From Serratia proteamaculans (GTDB taxonomy: Bacteria > Pseudomonadota > Gammaproteobacteria > Enterobacterales > Enterobacteriaceae), in NCBI RefSeq assembly GCF_013337185.1, contig NZ_SWDE01000001.1, positions 1,054,001 through 1,118,000 on the forward strand: 64,000 nucleotides of DNA. The letters run 5' to 3'. The notes under the pieces are model-generated. The model made no database searches. It was not told the DNA's origin and saw nothing but the letters and a program-made list of their open reading frames with translations. Made by a program: the position numbers and the translations under genes. Below, in pieces: positions 54,715 through 63,812 of this stretch; within the stretch, counting starts at the first letter, position 1, and each line of letters opens with the position of its first letter.

Positions 54715-54869
54715 TATCATAATAATTAAGCAGCCATGCATACGAAAACAAAATTGCACCTATAAACAATCGACTAACAAAACCACTCGCTTTCCTGCTT
54801 GCATCCGACAGGCGTAAGGGGGTTAATGGCTGAGCAACCCACCCAACCATAGGTAACTGAGAGGCCATC

Positions 54870-54980
54870 ATGAGTAAGGGAATGGATAGCAAAAAAAATG
54901 CGAAGAAGAAGCCGTTGAAAACCCCTGCAGAAAAACGTGCAGGCAAACGCGCGAAGAAAGGCCAGTCGACCGGCGAGTAA
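54870..54980 (+). CDS. Very small, highly basic protein
   Basis: A 36-residue frame (starts MSKGMDSKKNAKKK, ends KKGQSTGE) made of about one-third Lys and Arg. It has a GAGG ribosome site five bases before ATG and a strong terminator 20 bp after the stop, so it is very likely expressed. It could bind nucleic acid. I know no function. Confidence 0.65.
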   Translation: MSKGMDSKKNAKKKPLKTPAEKRAGKRAKKGQSTGE

Positions 54981-55000
54981 GCGAACTTCTAACCGTAATT

Positions 55001-55023
55001 AAACCCGCCAAGGCGGGTTTTTT
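55001..55023 (+). terminator. Terminator after the small basic gene
   Basis: AAACCCGCC-AA-GGCGGGTTT followed by TTT; a perfect 9-bp stem. Confidence 0.9.
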
Positions 55024-55112
55024 GTTGCCTGAAATAATGCTCCACCTTTCAGCGGTTGGCAGGCGCAGGCCTGCCGGTTAAGCTAAACCTGTACAGCCAC
55101 TCTGAGGAAACC

Positions 55113-55781
55113 ATGAATTTACGCGTAATAGACACTGAAACCTGCGGGCTGGAAGGCGGCGTGGTAGAGGTGGCTTCTGTTGATCTGATCGACGGACAAA
55201 TCGCCAACCCAATGAGCGATTTAATCAGCCCCGACCGCCCTATTGGCATTGAGGCCATGGCCATTCACCATATCACCGAGCAGATGGTCGAAGGGAAACC
55301 ACGCATTGCGGTTGCTATCGGTCGCTATCAGGGCAGTCCCTACTATGTCGCGCATAATGCGGCATTCGATCGCGGCGTGTTACCCGAAATGCGCGGCGCC
55401 TGGATATGCACCATGAAACTGGCGCGCAACCTGTACCCGGACATCAAATACGGCAACCAATATCTGCGCTATGCGCTGAATCTCGATGTTCAACTGCCGC
55501 AGGACACCACGCTTTACCCACACCGGGCGTTATACGACTGCTACGTGACCGCCGCGCTGTTGCAACGCATCATCAAGGATTCAGGTTGGACGCCGGAACA
55601 GATGGCGCAAATCACTGACCAGCCAGTACTGCTGAAGAAGTTCAAGTTCGGTAAGTATCGTGGACAGGAAATTGATCGCGTCGCGCAGGAAGATCCCGGC
55701 TATTTGCGCTGGATGCTGAAATCTATTGAAGACCTCAGTCCGGACATGAAGCACACGCTGAAATACTATCTGATTGGTTGA
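55113..55781 (+). CDS. exoX: ExoX, exodeoxyribonuclease X
   Basis: A 222-residue DnaQ-type 3'-5' exonuclease that acts in mismatch repair and on single- or double-stranded DNA ends. Catalytic acids are in RVIDTETCGLEGG (ExoI), AHNAAFDRGVLPE (ExoII) and HRALYDCYVTA (ExoIII). The C-terminus has the short FKFGKYRG module found in E. coli ExoX. The ATG at 55113 has GAGGAA upstream; the 55056 frame start is rejected. Confidence 0.94.
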   Translation: MNLRVIDTETCGLEGGVVEVASVDLIDGQIANPMSDLISPDRPIGIEAMAIHHITEQMVEGKPRIAVAIGRYQGSPYYVAHNAAFDRGVLPEMRGAWICTMKLARNLYPDIKYGNQYLRYALNLDVQLPQDTTLYPHRALYDCYVTAALLQRIIKDSGWTPEQMAQITDQPVLLKKFKFGKYRGQEIDRVAQEDPGYLRWMLKSIEDLSPDMKHTLKYYLIG

Positions 55782-55807
55782 AAAAGCGGGCAGCGCCAGC
55801 CGCCCGC
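55781..55807 (-). terminator. Terminator after ptrB
   Basis: On the minus strand GCGGGC and GCCCGC pair around a 10-base loop, followed by TTTTT. It overlaps the end of exoX, with which ptrB converges. Confidence 0.7.
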
Positions 55808-55814
55808 CTGAAGG

Positions 55815-57848
55815 TTACTCCGCCAGCGCCAGAATAAAGGCGTACTCCAGCGCGATATCTTCATAAGCTTTGAAACGTCCGGACTTGCCGCCGTGACCGG
55901 AATCCATATCGGTATACAACAACAGCTTGCGATCGTCGGTCTTCAGCTCACGCAGCTTGGCCACCCATTTGGCCGGCTCCCAATACTGCACCTGAGAGTC
56001 ATGCAGGCCGGTAGTGACCAGCATATGCGGGTAATCCTGCGCCTTAACCTGATCGTACGGGCTGTATTGCAAAATGTAGTCGTAATACGCCTGTTCGTTC
56101 GGGTTGCCCCATTCGTCGTACTCGCCGGTAGTCAGTGGAATTGACTCGTCGAGCATGGTGGTGACCACGTCAACAAAGGGCACCTGCGCCACAATGCCGT
56201 TGAACAACTTGGGTGCCTGATTAATCACCGCGCCCATCAGCAGGCCACCGGCGCTGCCGCCCATGGCAAACACCCGTTTGGCATCACCGTAACCCTGGGC
56301 GATTAACGCTTCGGTTACGTCGATGAAATCGTTGAAGGTGTTTTGCTTTTTGAACAGTTTGCCGTCTTCATACCACAGTTGCCCCAGCTCGCCGCCGCCG
56401 CGAATGTGTGCCAGCACAAACACAAAACCGCGATCCAACAGGCTTAAGCGACTGGCGCTGAAGGCCGGATCCATGCTGCTGCCGTAGGATCCGTAGCCAT
56501 ATACCATCAGCGGGTTAGTACCGCGCGTGAAGCTATCGTGGCGGTAGACCAGCGAAACCGGGACTTCGACGCCATCGCGAGCCTTCACCCATACCCGCTC
56601 GCTGCGGTAATTTTCCGGGGTGAAGTTTTTCACTTCCTGCTGCTTGAGCATCACGCGCTCACCGCTGTCGAGATTAAGCTCATACAGCGTGGTCGGCGTG
56701 GTCATCGAAGAATAGCCATAGCGCAACAGCTCGGTTTCCGGTTCCGGATTGTACGCCAGCCAGGTGGTGTAGGTGGGATCGTCGAAGGCAATGCGCTTCA
56801 CTTCGCCGCTCTGCCAGTGGATCTGTCGCAGTTGGGTCAGACCTTCGCTGCGCTCTTCCACCACCAGCCAGTCACGGAACAGGCTAAAGCCCTCCAGCAT
56901 CACCTCGATGCGTGGAGCGATCAGCGTCTGCCACTGCGCCTCATCCGCCTGCTCACTCTGGTAGAGGCCGAAGTTCTTGCCGTCCTTGTTGGAACGGATA
57001 TAGAAATGCTGGTGATAGTGATCGATACCGTATTCATGATCTTTACGACGCGGCACAAACATCTGCGGCTTGCTGTCGGCGCGATCGGCGTCCAGCAGCA
57101 GGATTTCCGAGGTGGTGGTGCTGCTCAGGTGGATCAGAATAAAACGATCGGAAGTGGTCTTTTCCAAGCCGACGTAGAAGGTGTCATCTTTTTCTTCGTA
57201 GATCAGCTCATCGAGCTGCGGATCGGTGCCCACCACGTGGCGATAGACCTGATAAGGCAGCAGCGTTTTGGCATGTTTGCGTACGTAATACACGGTGGCC
57301 GAGTCGTTGGCCCATTCAAAGCTGCCGGAGGTGTTTTCCAGCACTTCGTCAGTCCAGCTATCGTCGCTGAGGTTTTTGAAACGAATGTCGTACTGGCGAC
57401 GGGAAAGGAAATCCTCCGCGACCGCCAGCTTTTGGTTGTCAGGGCTGACTTCCAGCCCGCCCAGGGTATAAAACTCACGCTGCTCGGCACGTTGGTTACC
57501 GTCGATCAGGGTGTCCCAATGCTCGCTCTCGGCCTGCGGCTGACGGACGTAAATCGCGTATTCATTGCCCGGTTCGAAGCGCGTCTGATAGCGGTAACCG
57601 TGCCGGACGTAAGGCACTGAATGTTCCTGCTGGGGAATACGCGCCACCATCTCTTCATACAGCGTTTCGCGCAGCGCCTGTTGCGGTTTCAACACTGCGT
57701 CGGTAAAGGCGTTCTCCGCCTGCAGATAGTCCAGCACCTGAGGGTCTGCGCGCTCGTCGTCGCGCAGCCAATAATAGTCATCTACACGCGTGTCGCCGTG
57801 GGTAGTGATGGGATAAGGACGTTTTTCTGCCTTAGGGGGTGTCATCAT
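55815..57848 (-). CDS. ptrB: PtrB, oligopeptidase B
   Basis: Cytoplasmic serine peptidase of 677 residues in the prolyl oligopeptidase family, cutting after Lys/Arg in short peptides. It has an N-terminal beta-propeller and a C-terminal hydrolase domain with Ser in [13 protein letters not shown], Asp in TGLHDSQV and His in DSGHGGKSG. Order exoX-ptrB-yebE is as in E. coli. It is convergent with exoX. Confidence 0.95.
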   Translation of the reverse strand: MMTPPKAEKRPYPITTHGDTRVDDYYWLRDDERADPQVLDYLQAENAFTDAVLKPQQALRETLYEEMVARIPQQEHSVPYVRHGYRYQTRFEPGNEYAIYVRQPQAESEHWDTLIDGNQRAEQREFYTLGGLEVSPDNQKLAVAEDFLSRRQYDIRFKNLSDDSWTDEVLENTSGSFEWANDSATVYYVRKHAKTLLPYQVYRHVVGTDPQLDELIYEEKDDTFYVGLEKTTSDRFILIHLSSTTTSEILLLDADRADSKPQMFVPRRKDHEYGIDHYHQHFYIRSNKDGKNFGLYQSEQADEAQWQTLIAPRIEVMLEGFSLFRDWLVVEERSEGLTQLRQIHWQSGEVKRIAFDDPTYTTWLAYNPEPETELLRYGYSSMTTPTTLYELNLDSGERVMLKQQEVKNFTPENYRSERVWVKARDGVEVPVSLVYRHDSFTRGTNPLMVYGYGSYGSSMDPAFSASRLSLLDRGFVFVLAHIRGGGELGQLWYEDGKLFKKQNTFNDFIDVTEALIAQGYGDAKRVFAMGGSAGGLLMGAVINQAPKLFNGIVAQVPFVDVVTTMLDESIPLTTGEYDEWGNPNEQAYYDYILQYSPYDQVKAQDYPHMLVTTGLHDSQVQYWEPAKWVAKLRELKTDDRKLLLYTDMDSGHGGKSGRFKAYEDIALEYAFILALAE

Positions 57849-57916
57849 TGCTAAATCATCCGCTTACCTTGATTAAGGCAAGAGTGACACGATTCCCCCC
57901 GGCTTGCCAAGCGGCG

Positions 57917-58570
57917 CTATGCCAGCTCGCGCTTTTTCTCGTTCACGTCGTTTTCGATGCCCTGCTTAACGTCCGCCGGGATCTTCAACGACTGCGCCAG
58001 CGCGTCGAGATAACCCCGCTCCATAAAGTGATCGACGTCGATCACCATGCAGCTCAGATAATAAACTTCTAACGCTTCGTCTTCATTCTTCACGCTCTGG
58101 GCAATCAGATCCGGGTTCAGTGGCTGATCGATGGCCTCTTGCACCCATTTTTGCGCTTCCTCTCCTACCTGCAGTTGTTCCAGGCTGTGGTCGATAGCGC
58201 GTTTTTCTTCCGCATCGATATGACCATCGCTCTTGGCGGCAAACACCAGCGCCTGCACCAGCCGTTTGGCGCGTAAATCTACCGGCGTGGTTTGCAGACC
58301 GAACTGTGGCTCATCCTGATGAGTTTCTTTCACTCGCTGCTTGTACTTGTTCCACAACACCGCGCCCACCGCCGCGCTGCCGCCGATAATCAACGCGTTC
58401 TTGCCGAATTTACCTACCAATTTGCGTGATGACTTGTTCGCCAGCAAGACGCCCACCAGGCCACCCAGTGCGGTCGGGGCCAGCAGTTTGCCGATGCCTT
58501 CCGACCCGCCGATTGAACCGGCCTTTTGCCCAATCATGGATTGGATCTGCTGCATCCAGTTATTTTTCAT
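57917..58570 (-). CDS. yebE: YebE, inner-membrane DUF533 protein
   Basis: A 217-residue protein with a hydrophobic N-terminal part (ALGGLVGVLLANKSSRK and ALIIGGSAAVGAVLWNKY) and a helical TerB-like C-terminal domain (VQALVFAAKSDGHIDAEEKRAIDHSLEQL) with acidic residues that may bind metal. In E. coli yebE responds to envelope (Cpx) and zinc stress. Function not established. Confidence 0.9.
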   Translation of the reverse strand: MKNNWMQQIQSMIGQKAGSIGGSEGIGKLLAPTALGGLVGVLLANKSSRKLVGKFGKNALIIGGSAAVGAVLWNKYKQRVKETHQDEPQFGLQTTPVDLRAKRLVQALVFAAKSDGHIDAEEKRAIDHSLEQLQVGEEAQKWVQEAIDQPLNPDLIAQSVKNEDEALEVYYLSCMVIDVDHFMERGYLDALAQSLKIPADVKQGIENDVNEKKRELA

Positions 58571-58739
58571 AATTTACCCTTTGCCGAAGGAAACGAAGCG
58601 CGCAGGCACAGATTGGCCAAGCTGCCGGTGAACCGTCAGATTAGGGGATTATTTGTCAATTTACGTATGGGGGATGAAAACCTGTGTAGCGGGGAAAGTG
58701 GCCGGCTCCGCCGTCAGGCGCAAACCGGCCGGCAAGGCA

Positions 58740-59336
58740 TTAAGGCTGTTCGCCCTCTTCGCCCTCTTCGCCCGGCTGTTCTTCGTCTTGTTCGTACTCC
58801 GCCAGTTCGTCACGCATCGCCTGAATGGACTCGCGAGCCAACAGCGACAGGGTGCGGTAAAAACCGGTAGTGGCATGAGCTTCCACTTTACCAAGGAAAC
58901 GGCCGCACCAGGGCAGCAAATAGTCGTCAAACAAGGTGATCTGCGCCTGGGCTTCGTCTTCCTGCGCCTGATCTTCCAGCCAGGAGGCGGCCAGCAGCAG
59001 TGAGCCGAAGTGATCGGCCGGCGCTTCGCTTAATGGCATCCCCCGCTGTTGCAGGAAAGTACGGACTTCCGCTTCTGTCGCCCCTTCAACATAGGCAGAG
59101 CGGAATGGTGACACGCTGCACTCACTGCCGACAAACATCGCGTTGAAATCACTGGACAGCTGGTTGACATCGCAACCCTGCTGCAGACGCACCAACAGGT
59201 CATCCTGCTCCAGCGGCCAGTGCTGTCGCAGTTTGCCTTCTTTGATCAACGTAAACAGCGGCACCAGCAACGGATCTTGCGGCTGACGATAAAACAGCGT
59301 ACCCAGCACGCGGCAAACAACAGAAAACTCATTCAT
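58740..59336 (-). CDS. ycdY: YcdY, TorD-family chaperone
   Basis: A 198-residue TorD/DmsD-type redox-enzyme maturation protein, very close to E. coli YcdY (LGTLFYRQPQDPLLVPLFTLI, AYVEGATEAEVRTFL, LPWCGRFLGKVEAHATT). E. coli YcdY raises the activity of the zinc phosphatase YcdX, encoded just upstream here. The C-terminal tail is extended and acidic (Glu/Gly/Gln-rich), encoded by short DNA repeats of CGCCCTCTT. Confidence 0.93.
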   Translation of the reverse strand: MNEFSVVCRVLGTLFYRQPQDPLLVPLFTLIKEGKLRQHWPLEQDDLLVRLQQGCDVNQLSSDFNAMFVGSECSVSPFRSAYVEGATEAEVRTFLQQRGMPLSEAPADHFGSLLLAASWLEDQAQEDEAQAQITLFDDYLLPWCGRFLGKVEAHATTGFYRTLSLLARESIQAMRDELAEYEQDEEQPGEEGEEGEQP

Positions 59337-59379
59337 GATAATGCCTTATACAATACGGAAAAAATTTGCCGGGACGATG

Positions 59380-60117
59380 TCACAAATCGGCCAGTTCCGC
59401 AATCGCCGGCTTACCGCGCCGTTCGAGAAAGTCCAGCAGGCGCCGAGGGCTAACATTAAGGATGCGTTCCTGCGGGAACTCCACTTCGGCAATAATGCGC
59501 TCGCAGTGTTCAAAACCGCCGAGTGAGAAGGCAATATGTGAATCCGAGCCCAGCGCCAGCCAGCCGCCGGCATCACGTACAGCCGCAGCAATCGCACGGC
59601 AGTTTTCTTCGCTGCCCTTGCGCGAATGGGTGAACGACGAGTTATTCAGTTCCAGCGCCACTTCATACTTCGCCGCCGCAGCAGCAACCGCGGCAATATC
59701 AATCGGGTATCTTGGGTTACCGGGGTGGCTGATAATGTGTACGTCCCCCTGCGCCATCGCCGCGATCATCGCTTCGGTATTGGCGGCCTTGTCCTGTGGT
59801 GCAAACACCGGCTCGTGGAAACCGGCAATAATCACGTCGATTTTATCCAGCATCGGACCGGTGCAGTCGATATCACCCTGCCGGTTTTTGATGTTGGCCT
59901 CGATGCCGCGCAGGATGCCCACGCCGTCCACCAGACGCGGCCACACGTGCATATTCATAAAATGCCAATAATGCGGTGCATCGGCCATATCCGGGCCGTG
60001 GTCGGTGATGGCGAAAAGTTTGATGCCCTTTTGCCGGGCTTCGACGATGTAATCATGCAACGTGCTGTAAGCGTGGGTGCTGGCGACGGTGTGCATATGT
60101 AAATCAACGGGGTACAT
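59380..60117 (-). CDS. ycdX: YcdX, PHP-family zinc phosphatase
   Basis: A 245-residue PHP-domain phosphatase with a trinuclear zinc site: [41 protein letters not shown] and SDSHIAF carry the His/Asp ligands. E. coli YcdX affects swarming. It lies between ghrA and ycdY on one strand, with short gaps, as in E. coli. Confidence 0.94.
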   Translation of the reverse strand: MYPVDLHMHTVASTHAYSTLHDYIVEARQKGIKLFAITDHGPDMADAPHYWHFMNMHVWPRLVDGVGILRGIEANIKNRQGDIDCTGPMLDKIDVIIAGFHEPVFAPQDKAANTEAMIAAMAQGDVHIISHPGNPRYPIDIAAVAAAAAKYEVALELNNSSFTHSRKGSEENCRAIAAAVRDAGGWLALGSDSHIAFSLGGFEHCERIIAEVEFPQERILNVSPRRLLDFLERRGKPAIAELADL

Positions 60118-60203
60118 TGCTTCTCCTTCTGAGCGGCCTGCCAGAGTACGGCGGCAGGCGCGGTTTATTATTTATTTAGCTTAGCAGGTGCATCACCGGA
60201 AGA

Positions 60204-61145
60204 TCAGTAACCGCGCTGCACATCCACTACGCCGGCCGGTGTTTGTCCGGCCTCAAGCGCGAGAATGTTCGCCGCTATCTGATCCATTGCCGCTTCCGGC
60301 AAGGTGATGGCAGCAATATGCGGGGTAATGGTGACACGCGGATGACGCCAGAATGGATGCGCCTGCGGCAGCGGCTCGGTGACGAACACGTCCAGCGTGG
60401 CGGCGGCAAGCTGGCCTTGCTCCAGCGCCTGCAATAAATCGTCCTCAACCAGATGCGCACCGCGTGCCAGGTTGATCAGGTAAGCTCCCGGCGCCAAATG
60501 CGCGAACAGTGGCTGATTGAGGATCCCGGCGGTTTCCGGCGTATTGGGCAGCAGATTGATCAGCAATTGCACCCCATCGAGAAACGCGGCGCGCTGTTCG
60601 GCTCCGGCAAAGCTCTGCACGCCGTCGATTTGTTTGGGGCTACGGCTCCAGCAACGCACGTTAAAACCAAACGCCGTCAGCTTTTGCGCCACGCTTTTGC
60701 CCAACACCCCGGCGCCGAGAATGCCAATAGTGAAGTTTTCCTGCAGATGGGGATCGAGCGGCCGCCACTCCTGCTGCTGTTGCAACAATTGGTATTCATC
60801 AAAACGGCGGAAATAGCGCAGCACATAACTCAGTGCATATTCCTGCATCTGTTGCGCCATGCCGGTATCTTCAAGGCGCAGCAACGGCACCCCTGCCGGC
60901 AGGGTACCCGGGTAGGCACGTTCTTGCTCCAGGATAGCGTCGACGCCGGCGCCGAGGGCAAACACGCCTTTCAATTGACCACGGTTAGCCAACATCTCAT
61001 GGGGTGGCCGCCACACCAGCGCGTAATCTGCCGGACGATCATCGCCCGGTTGCCAGGCACGAACCTGCGCTTGCGGCAAGCGCTGTGACAGGCCTGTCAG
61101 CCATTCCCCGGCATTAAAGAAGGGGTGGTAAAAAATGATGTTCAT
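60204..61145 (-). CDS. ghrA: GhrA, glyoxylate/hydroxypyruvate reductase A
   Basis: A 313-residue NADPH-dependent 2-hydroxyacid dehydrogenase. The nucleotide motif is GILGAGVLGKSVAQKL with Arg in CWSRSPKQ. Catalytic Arg is in LINLARGAHLV and catalytic His in ITPHIAA. It reduces glyoxylate to glycolate and hydroxypyruvate to glycerate. First gene of the ghrA-ycdX-ycdY unit. Confidence 0.95.
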   Translation of the reverse strand: MNIIFYHPFFNAGEWLTGLSQRLPQAQVRAWQPGDDRPADYALVWRPPHEMLANRGQLKGVFALGAGVDAILEQERAYPGTLPAGVPLLRLEDTGMAQQMQEYALSYVLRYFRRFDEYQLLQQQQEWRPLDPHLQENFTIGILGAGVLGKSVAQKLTAFGFNVRCWSRSPKQIDGVQSFAGAEQRAAFLDGVQLLINLLPNTPETAGILNQPLFAHLAPGAYLINLARGAHLVEDDLLQALEQGQLAAATLDVFVTEPLPQAHPFWRHPRVTITPHIAAITLPEAAMDQIAANILALEAGQTPAGVVDVQRGY

Positions 61146-61228
61146 CTTCGCAACTCCGTCTGTTTTTATCTGTTTCCATCCAGACTTCCGCGATTCGCCG
61201 ACAGATGCAAGCGTTAAAGCCCAAAACG

Positions 61229-61259
61229 AAAACAGCCCCGACCAGTGGGGCTGTTTTTA
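61229..61259. terminator. Bidirectional terminator after the POT transporter
   Basis: AACAGCCCC and GGGGCTGTT form a 9-bp stem with a 7-base loop and A/T flanks on both sides. It ends the minus-strand transporter gene. Confidence 0.85.
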
Positions 61260-61271
61260 TGCTGCGGGATA

Positions 61272-62775
61272 TCAGGCGGCGACAGGGGTGTCGTGCCTGA
61301 TAAGACGGCGCAGCAACGGGATCAAAATCAGCATCACCACGCCAACGCCTGCGGCTCCCCAGCCCAGCACGCTGAACACTTCGCTGTAACCGGGGTTGGT
61401 CAACACCGGAGTACTGCCGCTGTTTTCCGGCATCAGGCCCGAGACGTAGCCCGCCAATACCGAAGCGACGCCGGTGACCATCATCCAGCAACCCATCATC
61501 ACTCCCTGATAGCGGGGGGGGAGCCAGTTTGCCGATCATCGCGTAGCCGATTGGGGAAATCATCAGTTCACCGATGCTCTGCAGCACATAACTGATGGCA
61601 ATCCATTTAAACGCCACCAGCCCGTCACCGCCGGCCAGGCTGATACCCAACGGCAGTACCAGCATACCCAGCCCGATACAAAACAACGAACCGGAGAACT
61701 GCATGGGAATGTCGATTTTGCAGCCACGGGCGCGCAGGCGATTGAACCACCAGGCCATCAGCGGCCCACCAACCACGATCACCAGCGTATTGATGTTCTG
61801 GATCCACTGCGGTGCCACCTGAATACCGTAGACGTTCAGGTTGATATTGTGCTCGGAGAACAGCATCAGCCCCATCGGCGCCAACTGATACAGCGCCCAA
61901 AACACCAATGAGCCCAGCGACAAGATAAGGTAAGCCGTCATCCGGCGGCGTTCGTCACGTGGATGATGACGCAGTGTGACCACACACAGCATCAGGAAAA
62001 TCAGCACGCCAAGGCCAATAACGAAATAACCGCTGAACTCCGCATGGGTCAGCATTACGCGGATAATCGGCACCAACACCACCAATACCGCTAACCCGAC
62101 CAGCATGCGCCAGCGATATTCTCTACGGCTGGCGTCATGCAATGGTGTGTTGAGATCGGCCAGAATACGCCAACGGCTGACGGCGACGATGATCGCCGCC
62201 GCGTTGCCCAAAGTGGCGAACAGGAACAGCGCGCGATAGTTTTCGGTCAGTTGGAAATAGCCGGCGACGGTAAAACCGACAAAGAACCCCAGGTTCATCC
62301 CGGCATAGTTCCACAGGAAGGCTGATTCGCGCCGATCGTCGTCCGGCTTAAAACGCTGGGTCAACATCATATTAATGCAGGTGACGTTCAGCCCACTGCC
62401 GGTCAGGAACATCGCCAGGCCCCAGTAAAGACCCCAAACCCCGGCAACGGCGATCAACGCGCAGCCGATCACCTGCAGTACCATACCCAGAACGAACAGG
62501 TTGCGGTTACTGAGGAAGCGCCCACCCAGATAGCCGCCAAACATATGCAAGCCGTAGTTGAACGCCCCGAATACGCCCATCATGGCGTTAGCGTTAGTTT
62601 CGCTGAAGCCCAAACGCTTGGTGGCGTACAGTACCAACGTCGAGTACAGCACGGCAAAACCCAGCGTGGCGAAGATTTGGATAAAGAACAGTGCCCCGGC
62701 CCCCGGGGGAATGGCATGGCGCTGTGGCGCCGTCGGTGTGGAATCTGTCGAAGTCAAAGTGAACCTCTGCTGCAT
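61272..62775 (-). pseudogene. POT-family di/tripeptide:H+ symporter, frameshifted
   Basis: Inner-membrane proton-coupled peptide transporter with about 14 helices. It has the PTR2 patterns FFIQIFATLGFAVLYSTLVLYA and FKPDDDRRESAFLWNYAGMNLG. At 61514-61521 a run of eight C (minus strand) shifts the frame after IGYAMIGKLAPP. With seven C the frame continues RYQGVMMGCWMMVTG to a stop at 61272 and gives 500 residues, the exact DtpA length. As written the frame runs on in unrelated sequence to 61114, overlapping ghrA. It is a mutation, a slippage site or a read error. It resembles E. coli DtpA-D; which one is not clear. Confidence 0.85.
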
Positions 62776-63115
62776 TATTATTTGTTAGATCAATCCCTGT
62801 CTGCTTATCGCCGGGTCGTTGCCCGGCAACCTGCGCGGTGGTGTGAAGATCCTTGCCAAAACCCCGCGCCAGCACCCTTCCATTTAGCGATACATATGAC
62901 TAATAATCCAGTATTAATGCATATAACAGCACTGCAGACTTCACTCTTGCTGATATATTGAGCTAATACATACTGAAGCGTTCAAATATTAGCCTGCTAT
63001 ATAATTTTACGCCATGTCTCCCCCATCAATTGATGCGACATGACGGCCGATCGCTCGGGAAATCAGCAAATTGCTGCAACTTTAGCTAAACAGTCATGGT
63101 TATGTCACAAGAGGG

Positions 63116-63144
63116 TTGACGCTGGGATCAGATTCTCCTACATT
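63116..63144 (+). promoter_or_regulatory. Promoter of the first tRNA-Ser gene
   Basis: TTGACG and TACATT are separated by 17 bp. A GC-rich discriminator (AGCGCCC) follows, as in stringently controlled stable-RNA promoters. The rest of the 62776-63186 gap is AT-rich and shows no gene. Confidence 0.75.
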
Positions 63145-63186
63145 AGCGCCCGTCGACAGCGCAAAGCGTTAGCGATGAAGTAAAAC

Positions 63187-63276
63187 GGTGAGGTGTCTGA
63201 GTGGCTGAAGGAGCACGCCTGGAAAGTGTGTATACGCGTAAGTGTATCGAGGGTTCGAACCCCTCTCTCACCGCCA
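63187..63276 (+). tRNA. tRNA-Ser (anticodon GGA)
   Basis: A 90-nt class II tRNA with encoded CCA. The acceptor GGTGAGG pairs with TCTCACC (a G-T wobble at pair 7). The anticodon loop reads CTGGAAA, the long variable arm is GTGTATACGCGTAAGTGTATC-like, and the T loop has GGTTCGAACC. It decodes UCC/UCU like E. coli serW and serX. Confidence 0.95.
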
Positions 63277-63288
63277 TATTCCACGAGA

Positions 63289-63316
63289 AAGCCTGAACGC
63301 AAGTTCAGGCTTTTTT
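63289..63316 (+). terminator. Terminator after the first tRNA-Ser
   Basis: AAGCCTGAAC and GTTCAGGC(TT) form a strong stem followed by six T. The same terminator recurs at 63768. Confidence 0.9.
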
Positions 63317-63428
63317 GTTGTCTGCGAAACAGGGAATTCGGGTGCGGGCCCCCACCCTTGCCGTTCGCCGCAGTTTTCAGCAAAGCGAACACGGCTTAAG
63401 CGGACGCGCCGAAACGCAGAAATTCTGC

Positions 63429-63457
63429 TTGACCGGATCGCTCGCTCTCCCTATAGT
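63429..63457 (+). promoter_or_regulatory. Promoter of the second tRNA-Ser gene
   Basis: TTGACC and TATAGT are separated by 17 bp and followed by AGCGCCCC, the same discriminator type as for the first copy. Confidence 0.8.
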
Positions 63458-63497
63458 AGCGCCCCGTTGCAGCAGTGAGCACGCAACGACAAAATAC

Positions 63498-63587
63498 GGT
63501 GAGGTGTCTGAGTGGCTGAAGGAGCACGCCTGGAAAGTGTGTATACGCGTAAGTGTATCGAGGGTTCGAACCCCTCCCTCACCGCCA
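63498..63587 (+). tRNA. tRNA-Ser (anticodon GGA), second copy
   Basis: Identical to the first tRNA except one base: the 3' acceptor strand is CCTCACC, which restores a G-C pair at position 7. It has its own promoter and terminator, so the two copies are transcribed separately. Confidence 0.95.
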
Positions 63588-63598
63588 TATTTTAAAGA

Positions 63599-63631
63599 GA
63601 AAGTCTGGATTAACCTCCAGACTTTTTTTTT
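63599..63631 (+). terminator. Terminator after the second tRNA-Ser
   Basis: AAGTCTGGA and TCCAGACTT pair, followed by a run of eight or nine T. Confidence 0.9.
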
Positions 63632-63737
63632 GCATGTCATACCGACCGGGATGGGGTAAGAACCCTCGACAGGGTTTGACAAAACGCAGGCGTTTTGGGC
63701 CGCCAAAGGGGGCCCGTAGAGTGAGCGCAGCGAATCA

Positions 63738-63754
63738 AGCCCTCCCTCACCGCC
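63738..63754 (+). pseudogene. 3' remnant of a third tRNA-Ser copy
   Basis: CCCTCCCTCACCGCC matches the acceptor end of the second tRNA-Ser, but the rest of the gene is missing and the CCA end reads CCC. Downstream the sequence copies the trailer and terminator of the first tRNA. It is what is left after a deletion or an unequal exchange in a tRNA array. Confidence 0.75.
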
Positions 63755-63767
63755 CTATTTTACGAGA

Positions 63768-63795
63768 AAGCCTGAACGCAAGTTCAGGCTTTTTT
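63768..63795 (+). terminator. Terminator of the lost third tRNA copy
   Basis: An exact copy of the terminator at 63289-63316 (AAGCCTGAAC stem with six T), now without a tRNA. Confidence 0.8.
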
Positions 63796-63812
63796 GTTGT
63801 CTGCTATCCGCT

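Noticed and set aside
54707-54946. 79-codon minus-strand frame with hydrophobic stretches
   Set aside because: It overlaps the small basic gene on the other strand and the Zur box. Its hydrophobic look comes from antisense of Lys codons (TTT). No ribosome site.
56538-57620. 360-codon open frame antisense to ptrB
   Set aside because: A shadow of ptrB codon use; the translation looks like no protein family.
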